Shown here one piece after another: positions 56,562 to 64,000 of a stretch of 64,000 nt of DNA; positions within the stretch are counted from its first letter, which is position 1; each line of letters begins with the position of its first letter. The translations under genes and the position numbers were made by a program. This DNA is from Dryococelus australis (Eukaryota; Arthropoda; Insecta; Phasmatodea; Phasmatidae), in assembly GCA_029891345.1 (NCBI GenBank), contig CM057003.1:11102209-11166208 (forward strand), read 5' to 3'. A model generated the notes under the pieces. That model was not told the origin of the DNA. It searched no databases and saw nothing but the letters and a program-made list of their open reading frames with translations.

Positions 56562-56592
<31 letters not shown>

Positions 56593-57558
56593 CACGTACA
56601 TGTATAACAAAACACTTGAACTGTTTCTTGGCATAATTAAATTTAAACTTCAAAACATAAACGTGTTGTCGGTCGGGTCGAGCTTCATGTTGCAATCATG
56701 ATTGAAGACTTAAATGATCGTTTTAGATTCCTAGTACTGTGTTTCTTCGTATTGATTTCAAGAACCTCCAGCATAACGACTTACATCTCGCAACAACCAT
56801 TGCCTGACATAGTACTTTGTAAATGAGAGCGTTTGCTGTTTACATTACGTGCAATTTGGCAACAATGTCAAAATTTACTTAATATATATGAATCGCAGTG
56901 CACATTACGTGGCGTGGTACATAAATAAACTGCCAACAAATTGATGGAAACCTACAGGCTTTCGGGAGCGTATAGAAACACAAACAAACGGCAATATTAT
57001 AAGATATTTTGCTCTAAGTATGTAAGAAATTATTTTGCCAACATGATGCATTACTGTCGAAGCATTTCTTACGCAATTTTGTTCTGCAATAAAATGTCAC
57101 ACCAAATGAATTAACCGATCTTTCGGGATATTTCCGTTCAAAGGAGTCAGGAACTGTTATTCAGTACCACTCTTTAGTGATTTTTCTATACTGGCTTGCA
57201 GAAACCTGTAAACTTCAACTAACGTGTTAAGCCTGTTGAGCAAGTTAGAGTAACAGCATAGGAGTCCCGAGAACGTGTTAATCCGACTTTGCCCCACACC
57301 CTCGGTCCCGGGAGCCAAGAGACAAACTACCTCAAGGGAGGGAAAAAGACTTAGGCCAGCAACTCGTTTCTCAAGTCCGCGCCGCGGCCTGGTACACGAG
57401 GAAAGGTCGATATGTTCCCTCTTACTCGCGCATCCAAGTCTCTCGCGCGACCACACTTATACGGTTGTTTCTAAACGCCGCTGAATCGCGAGGCGCTGCT
57501 CGTTCGTTTAACCGCTTCTTTTTTTCCTTCCTTCTTCGCGCCTTTCCCCACACGTCTG

Positions 57559-57559
<1 letters not shown>
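56349..57559. other. Unassigned DNA
   Basis: Contains a (TA)n run at 56562-56581 followed by (CA)n, and a GC-richer patch at 57270-57500 with only overlapping short frames. Confidence 0.5.

Positions 57560-57618
<59 letters not shown>
57560..57618. repeat. (TA)n microsatellite
   Basis: About 29 TA units. Confidence 0.95.
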
Positions 57619-57621
<3 letters not shown>

Positions 57622-57747
57622 TGGGAGTTGAGTTACGTGAACGAAGAGGGCTTACATGTACTGGTCTGCGTTGCTCAGTCTTAACAGAGAAGTACTGTGG
57701 CTTCCGTTGAAGCTATTCGCCATAATGTACAACATGTACAGTCAATT

Positions 57748-58321
57748 AAAAAGTAATACACACTCTACCCAAATTGTCATACAAGAACGATTGTAAGTTG
57801 CATATGAAAAAAATTAGAGCATATATTTTGTAACTGTGAAAAAAATATTTTCTAGAATTCACGCATTTAAATGTTTAAAAAAAATCTGTTTGTAAAGTTT
57901 ATTTTGGATTATAATCTAAGCGTATTGGCATATTAAAAGTTTCAAAAACACATTTTACAAAAAAAAAGTCATCAACCAATTCTATCATAACTACTCTATA
58001 TGTAATAAAGAATTATTACTAACGTTAAAAATATTTTTACAATTTATATTAAAAGAATAAATAATTGGAAACATTTTTATTAACATTTTGCTTCATAGGT
58101 TTAAAGTAATTATTTTAATGAGTTAACGGTACTGCTTGAAGAAGGTTTTTTTTACAATATATGCAAATATTTATTAAAATAATATTTTATCATTTTTCAA
58201 AACATCTATAAAAGTATGTTCTGTGAAAATATTTTTTAGTGTTACTAAGTATACACCTTAATCTTTAAAATGCAACATAAAATCGTACTTTTGTGACATT
58301 TTGGTATTGTGTACAACTTTT
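57748..58321 (+). mobile_element. AT-rich MITE family G, copy 2
   Basis: Starts AAGTAATACACACTCTACCC and ends TGTGACATTTTGGTATTGTG then TACAACTT. Aligns with 41166-41778 in the same orientation at moderate identity. Confidence 0.75.
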
Positions 58322-59781
58322 AAATGGATTCTGCACGTTGTATACTCGGATGCAGATATCCACTGAAAGCCGCTGACAAACTAACGATGAAAAATATTAA
58401 ATTATTTCTACAGGTACTCATTGTTGGAGGCTTGTTTGAAAAATGACTCTACTTCATGAAGTTACCCTTCTTCTACATGAGCTACTTCTTTGAGCAGTGA
58501 ATTCATTCAGAAAGTGTTGCTTGGCAGAATAATTCTTGTAGAATTATTAATACATATTTTGCCTAAGTTTTACCTAATAAAATATCGCCTTTATTAACGT
58601 AACGCAAACTAAAATTTCGAATTTAGTTACTAAATTTAACAGATCGTAATACAAATACCTTTTGTTTTAACAGTGAAAACATTAATTTGTTATTTTTAAT
58701 TCGTAGCTCAAATCGTCAATAAATTTCTTTTGTTATAACCAGTCTCTGTTTCCTGATTTCAGCACTCCTTTCGGGAAGAGAATAATAATGTGTAACATAT
58801 TAAGCATACTTGTGTAGCATGTATTTGATAAATGTTTTAATGTTTCTGGATTGTTAGCCATGAAAACAAACTGTGCAATATGACATCAGCGTAATATACT
58901 TCTTCAGCTCAATTTCAAAACTATTGCAGTTAACACAGCTTATACTAACCTAGTTGATATCGGGAATGTTTTTGTTTGCTGGTTTTCTTAATGAAATAAT
59001 AAATTGCATCGGTTAAGCGCACAGATTTTGCGCTTTTTTTTTCTTTCGTTGTTTTATCATCTTCAGTGTTGAACAATTCCAAAGTAATGCTATTTTATGT
59101 TTTACTTAGCAGAAATCTTCTGTACGTATAAACTACGATGGCATCGTTTAAACATTTAATAATGTGCACCACTCGAATCTTTATCAAATATATCAGTTGT
59201 CAATGCATGTTTATACAGTATAACAATTTCACACCACAATTGTTATTGCCTAATGTAAGGCTGTTCTGTTGTTAATATTGCACCTCACATTGAACTTCAA
59301 ATCAATATAACATTCGAAGAGGTTTGGTACCCGTCGTTATGACGTTAATACAGTATTCCTTTCATTTCCCAATCTATCTAAAACCGTCCAAATTAACCAA
59401 ATCCATTTATTGAATCTAATGAGAAACCGTATTATGTTTTCATTACAAAATTGGTTGAAATTTCGTGGTTTTGTTCCGTGTAATTTTATGAAATTATTTT
59501 GTGCTCAATAAGCCATTTTATAATATAAGTAATGCGTTTTAAAGTGCATAGCGAACTAAACATTTATAAACAACTACTTATTTACGGGAATAAGTAATAC
59601 TCCTATAATCACAACTACTTAAAAACAGGTACAACTTCTGTGAGACTATGAAATCACAGTAAAATCTACTTCTTCAAGCAATGCTTTAAGGGATATTACT
59701 CACAGCTTATAGAATAAGAAATAATTGATTTCTTATAGTATAAATTGCAAATAGTACTTAAGAACCATGTCACACTTATTT
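58322..59781. other. Anonymous AT-rich DNA
   Basis: No recognised gene or repeat. Confidence 0.5.
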
Positions 59782-60081
59782 CACGTATTGCTCATATGCT
59801 CACTATGAATTCCACCCTAAGAAACTGTACACAAATTTGCCATTTCAATATAAACACGTATTGCTCATATGCTCACTATGAATTCCACCCTAAGAAACTG
59901 TACACAAATTTGCCATTTCAATATAAACACGTATTGCTCATATGCTCACTATGAATTCCACCCTAAGAAACTGTACACAAATTTGCCATTTCAATATAAA
60001 CACGTATTGCTCATATGCTCACTATGAATTCCACCCTAAGAAACTGTACACAAATTTGCCATTTCAATATAAACACGTATT
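59782..60081 (+). repeat. Four-unit tandem repeat, 73-bp period
   Basis: Units start CACGTATTGCTCATATGCTC at 59782, 59855, 59928 and 60001, with a fifth start (CACGTATT) at 60074. The four units look identical by eye. The period is not a multiple of three, so the open frames across it are chance. Confidence 0.97.
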
Positions 60082-60988
60082 TAGAAAGCAAGGAAAAATG
60101 ACAAAATTCTTTCTATACTCACACTCGTAGCTATCCTAAATTTGATCACAATAGTATCAAATGCGTAGCAAATTTCTCAGCTGTATAGTAGCGAGGTCCG
60201 ACATTACTATATGGTAAATTATCCGTATCTTGTATTTGATACAGACCTTTATTACAGTTTAGAAAGTTTATAAAATATTTTCTCGCAGAGTGACGATGGG
60301 GAAACCAAGAAGAAACAGCCTTGCATAAAATATAATATCTACGACTAAAAACACACAGCCTTTGTAATACGAGGGATAGCGTTGTGCCCCATACCTAGGG
60401 GAGATCTGGATTAGAACGCAGCTACAAAATGTTACATTTTTTATCCGATGGTCATTGTGTCTGGCCCAAATTCATATTGCGGAAGGCAAAAGCAAACCAC
60501 AGTCATGGGTTTCGATCGGTCTGAGGACCACCCACTCGTCACGAAAATTTAATAAGAATTGGCATTGTTCAAACCTGTAGAGTATACATCCAAGTCACTC
60601 AGTAATAATTCGCAGTGTTACAACATCGGACTGTCATTTTGTGATTAGCGCTAGCAAAACAAACTTAAGTGTGGACTAATTAGTACACTGTTTATGGATG
60701 TGGGTGTTTTGAATTATTTTTACACTTCTTCTGGTCTAGTTTCAATGCTACTACAATATACTCGAATTGGTAAAAATATTTTATTTACTTAAAAGGGCGT
60801 GTCTGTTCACAAACCAAATGCAGTCACACGTTCATCATTGTTGACCACGTGATTTTAATAGTTCTATCGGCGATGGGTGATGCAGTGTTGTGAACCTGAG
60901 CAGGAGACAAAAATTATTCTACCTCATTTCTGGTATTTTACTCAAACCATATAAATTACATTCAATATTGAAATAATTGAACAGAAAA
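60082..60988. other. Anonymous AT-rich DNA
   Basis: No recognised gene or repeat. Confidence 0.5.
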
Positions 60989-61250
60989 TGGTAGGTAGAT
61001 AGATAGATAGATAGTTAGGTAGGTAGGAAGGTAGGTAGGTAGAAAGGTATATAGAAAGGCAAGTGGGTAGGTACGTAGAAACGTAGTCAGGTATGTAGGC
61101 GAGTAGAAAGGTAGGTAGATAGGAATGTTGGTAGAAAGGTAGGTAGATAGTTAGGTAGAAAGGTAGTTAGGGAAAAATAGTTAACAAGGTCGGTACATAA
61201 AAATGTAGTCAGGTAGGTAATTATAAAGGTAGGTAGATAGGTAGATATCA
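60989..61250. repeat. Degenerate (GTAG/GATA)n microsatellite
   Basis: About 260 bases of mixed TAGG, TAGA and TAGAAAGG units. It is not the insect telomeric TTAGG repeat. Confidence 0.9.
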
Positions 61251-61301
61251 ATAAGTCCCTGCCTTTTTGCGAGCAGGAAATAACACACAGTGAGAATTGG
61301 A

Positions 61302-62320
61302 TACACTCAAAATCTGTATCACTGAGACTTTCACTGTTTCAATCATTCAAACGTATCTGTCTGATACAACAGTCACTTTAGTGAATTTAACTGATGAACC
61401 AGTGAAGAAAATGCCATATTTCCTTAACTGATTGATTCAGTGGCATTTCCCACTGATTCGTCAGTCATTTTTCCCACTGTTTTCTCAGTGGTTTATTTTT
61501 TGACTGATGGACCAGTGAAACATCTGAGCAACTTGCTCCATTTCTAATTATTTTTGACTGATATATCAGTGAAACTACGTGCAAAAATGGCCGTCGAACA
61601 TAGTTTGAAAATGGCCGTTTAACAAAGCGTACCAAGTGAAGTAACAACGAATAAACGAAAAAAACTAATACAAAATACTTTCTAAATGTGTTTCGTCTTT
61701 CAAAACACCATTTCACGAGGTAATATGGACACGCAGCCTTTCATTCCGCTTTTACGTCTATCATTTTTTTTTTTCCATGTAATCGTCACAGCACTCTGTT
61801 TGAAGGTTTAAACTGCATATAACGTGGTGAGGAGAGAGCACTCATATAATGTGGTGAGGATAGTGCACTCATATGTACTATACGTTTCTAACAATCCTAA
61901 GGGCACCACTCAAACCAATAACGAAAAGTAGGCGCAAGCAATTTAAAGCTACACGATTTCGCAGCGTAACTATATAACACACATATGTTCCTCTTAGAAT
62001 TTCAACTTGGTGCGCGAGTTCGGTCCACGTCCCTTGCAAAAAATTTTCATTTTTTTAAATTACGGTAAACTGTTCAATATAGATTGTAAACTATCGTAAA
62101 TACGTTTATTTCATGTAATTATTTGCCTACATTCGATAAAAGCAACATTTAATTCTCCACTGAAGTCGGCTGTAACTTATTCAATCAGTGAAATTGTTTC
62201 ACGTCACTAATTCAATCAGAGAAATTTTTTCACTGAAACAATCAGTGGTTTTACACTGATTCTATGTGAAGCCATTTTCGCTGATTAGAGTAGTTGACTT
62301 TCACTGCGAATCAGTGGTTA
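61302..62320 (+). mobile_element. Iteron-rich family B element, copy 3
   Basis: Starts ACACTCAAAATCTGTATCAC and then has the densest CACTGA/TCAGTG iterons (61320-61580). The paired GTGGTGAGGA...GCACTCATAT units are at 61828-61874. A shortened tRNA-like core lies near 62008-62035. A right iteron block at 62180-62310 ends GCGAATCAGTGG. The final 20 or so bases of the right terminus are missing. Confidence 0.82.
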
Positions 62321-62781
62321 ACGTCTTAAACAACTAGTGTTTGGTACTGTATATATATAGACAACTTTGTAAATATTACTGTGCACTTATTTGAACTTCC
62401 CGCTACTGCCATCGGTGGTACGCTCGTAGTGCTTCTAGGAACTATCAGGTTTAGACAGTCAATTGTTGGCAATTCGTTCGGGGAAAATGGTGTTTGTTAT
62501 TGCCCGCCAGTTTTCATATGAACAGACGTTCGGTTATATAGTCCATCACGATGTTCGACGCAACAACTAGTAAATTGTTAATTTTCTATAAGCAAGAATT
62601 TCTAATAATAGCTCTGAAACTGAAATTGCGACACGAGAACGAAGAGTTTCTGCAAAAAGGGTTGAATCCGAACCTTGAGAAATATTTTGCCCCCTACAAG
62701 CGCTGCAGAAGTGATTACTTGGAACTGTAAGGGTGAACGACGTACATCACTCAGCGCCGCAGCAGCGCTTTACCTGATAAT
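62321..62781. other. Unassigned DNA
   Basis: No recognised gene or repeat. Confidence 0.5.
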
Positions 62782-63346
62782 CCCCGATTGCACCAACATC
62801 TTCCCCGATCCGAGATCGAATGATCCTTGTTCCGAACCACGATCCAGTTCGATCTTGGTTCCAATGTAAAAGTGTTGCACCAACGAAATTTCATGATTCT
62901 GGATTTTAGATTCGTCGATCTTCGTTCCAAAGTGAGAGATCGATGTTAAGTATGAGACAATTTTGCTATTGGTTCCTAATATGATGTCATGGAAGTAGGT
63001 GTATTTTTCACTATAGATAGAATTAGATGTGCGATGTTTGATCTGTTTTAAGTGAATTATTGTTGTACGAATTGTACTGAATAATATTCAAGTGCGTATA
63101 ATGTTATTTTAATTTCCCAAGAAAACACTCGAACGTAGTTCTATCTATTGGTGTATTTTCAAACAACACTTGTCAACGATAACTGCTGATCTCGGCTCGA
63201 GATTTCGAACCGCTAATTTCTGCGGTTCGAAATGAACATCTCAATCTCCAGTCCAGCTCTGAACTCGAATGGTGCAAACAGTTTTCTGTGTCGATCTTAG
63301 AACCTATCTCGGATCGAATTTCGAACCACGATGATGCAACCGGGCA
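62782..63346 (+). mobile_element. MITE family D, copy 2
   Basis: The left end CCCCGATTGCACCAACATC and right end GATGCAACCGGGC are followed by TTA (63347-63349); the left flank reads TAA. High similarity to 9253-9815, including an unbroken match at GTGTTGCACCAACGAAATTT. A perfect 12-bp stem hairpin lies at 63202-63233. Confidence 0.87.
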
Positions 63347-63349
63347 TTA

Positions 63350-63880
63350 GTCCACCGAACGTCTTCTGTGGCTGTTGATAACTACAGATCCAGCTTCCTT
63401 GCATCGACGCAATAATTATCAGTCATCCTGCACCCGTGGACATTCGGCTCGGAGTCGCCCGAGCACAAGCAGAAACGTGTAACCTCATTACTACCTGGGG
63501 AGCGCTTTGCATACGTCAGCATATCCCCAAGTCGTTGTTGCCTCATCGCCGGCTTCCTTCCGCGAATAACAAATGAACTGTCAGCGGCTCGGGGCCCATT
63601 GAATTATTCATAAGCTAATCGCCTCCGCACTCCCGGACGCCGCCATCTTGTCGGCACGGCGAAGACTCTGGCCGCGACGAATGTGTGTGTGTGTGTGTGT
63701 GTGTTGGGAGTGCTACCGCACCATCGCTCACTTGAGGAACACTGCGATCTCTCCAGAGGCGCTGCTCCGGTTATACTCGCCTCCGATCCTGTTTATCGGT
63801 GACTTACCACTCGCACGGCTAACTGCAGCTTTGTCCTGGAGCGTTCGAGGACCTCCCGTGTTTCAGCGAACACCACCAAT
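63350..63880. promoter_or_regulatory. CpG-rich block with a YY1-type site and (GT)n
   Basis: GCCGCCATCTTGTCGG at 63640-63655 contains the inverse AAGATGGCGGC motif. A (GT)12-type run follows at 63680-63704. Open frames are short and GC-biased. Promoter-like composition only. Confidence 0.3.
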
Positions 63881-64000
63881 GGCCGGTTGCACCACTGAAG
63901 TTCCTCGCTCAATCCGATATCCATGTCCGAACTTGATCTAAGATCGTTATAGAATACTATTGCCCGATTCGAGTTCAGTGCATGACTGAAGATACGAAGA
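63881..64000 (+). mobile_element. Element with family D-type terminus, cut by the window edge
   Basis: GGCCGGTTGCACCACTGAAG repeats the family D terminus for about 15 bases and then diverges, with GATC/CGAT-rich sequence of similar texture. Its other end is outside the window. Confidence 0.4.

Noticed and set aside
59782..60081. CRISPR array
   Set aside because: The whole 73-bp unit repeats with no unique spacers, and the genome is eukaryotic.
59745..60130. Repetitive protein encoded by the 73-bp tandem repeat
   Set aside because: The period is not a multiple of three, so the frame shifts between units; there is no coding constraint.
60989..61250. Telomeric or subtelomeric repeat
   Set aside because: Units are TAGG/TAGA/TAGAAAGG mixtures, not TTAGG arrays.

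Overview
The window looks like intergenic DNA from an invertebrate, most probably an insect. It is AT-rich and dense with small transposable elements. I recognise no intact host protein-coding gene, rRNA gene or functional tRNA gene. The insect assignment rests on a corroded R1-clade-type non-LTR retrotransposon, a Ty3/Gypsy relic, piggyBac- and hAT-type MITEs and a tRNA-derived SINE in 12 copies. No species is proposed. Long open frames on both strands are short, often lack ATG starts and mostly run through repeats, so nearly all of them were left out.

Layout. 1-5.5 kb: AT-rich DNA, then a degenerate Gypsy element (gag relic from about 1966, protease at 3411, reverse transcriptase to about 4735). 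5.7-13.7 kb: a cluster of SINE copies, a TA-flanked MITE (family A), a TTA-flanked MITE (family D) and a piggyBac-type MITE (family F), mixed with GC-rich blocks that carry shuffled dispersed repeats (family E). 13.7-18.1 kb: a SINE split by a 4.1-kb 5'-truncated R1-like element; the 14-bp target duplication is still readable. 18.1-31.1 kb: families C, F, B and A, a perfect hAT MITE nested in a family C copy, a Helitron-like fragment, a (TA)n array and a CpG-rich block with paired YY1-type motifs. 31-44 kb: a SINE interrupted by 437 bp of unrelated sequence, a minisatellite, family B and G copies and long anonymous AT-rich stretches. 44.5-53 kb: more SINEs (including a head-to-head inverted pair), families A, B and C, and a probable solo LTR. 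53-64 kb: families A, B, D and G, a four-unit 73-bp tandem repeat and a long tetranucleotide microsatellite.

There is no operon-like or pathway logic. The elements are related by insertion history: the R1-like element is inside a SINE, the hAT MITE is inside family C, a SINE tail is inside family B, and family D sits between two copies of a GC-rich segment. The non-autonomous elements (SINE and MITE families A-G) would depend on enzymes encoded elsewhere. The least ordinary structures are family B, an iteron-rich element with a tRNA-like core in its full-length copies, and the family D hairpin, whose two copies differ by a paired substitution. Family letters are local labels used only in this annotation.
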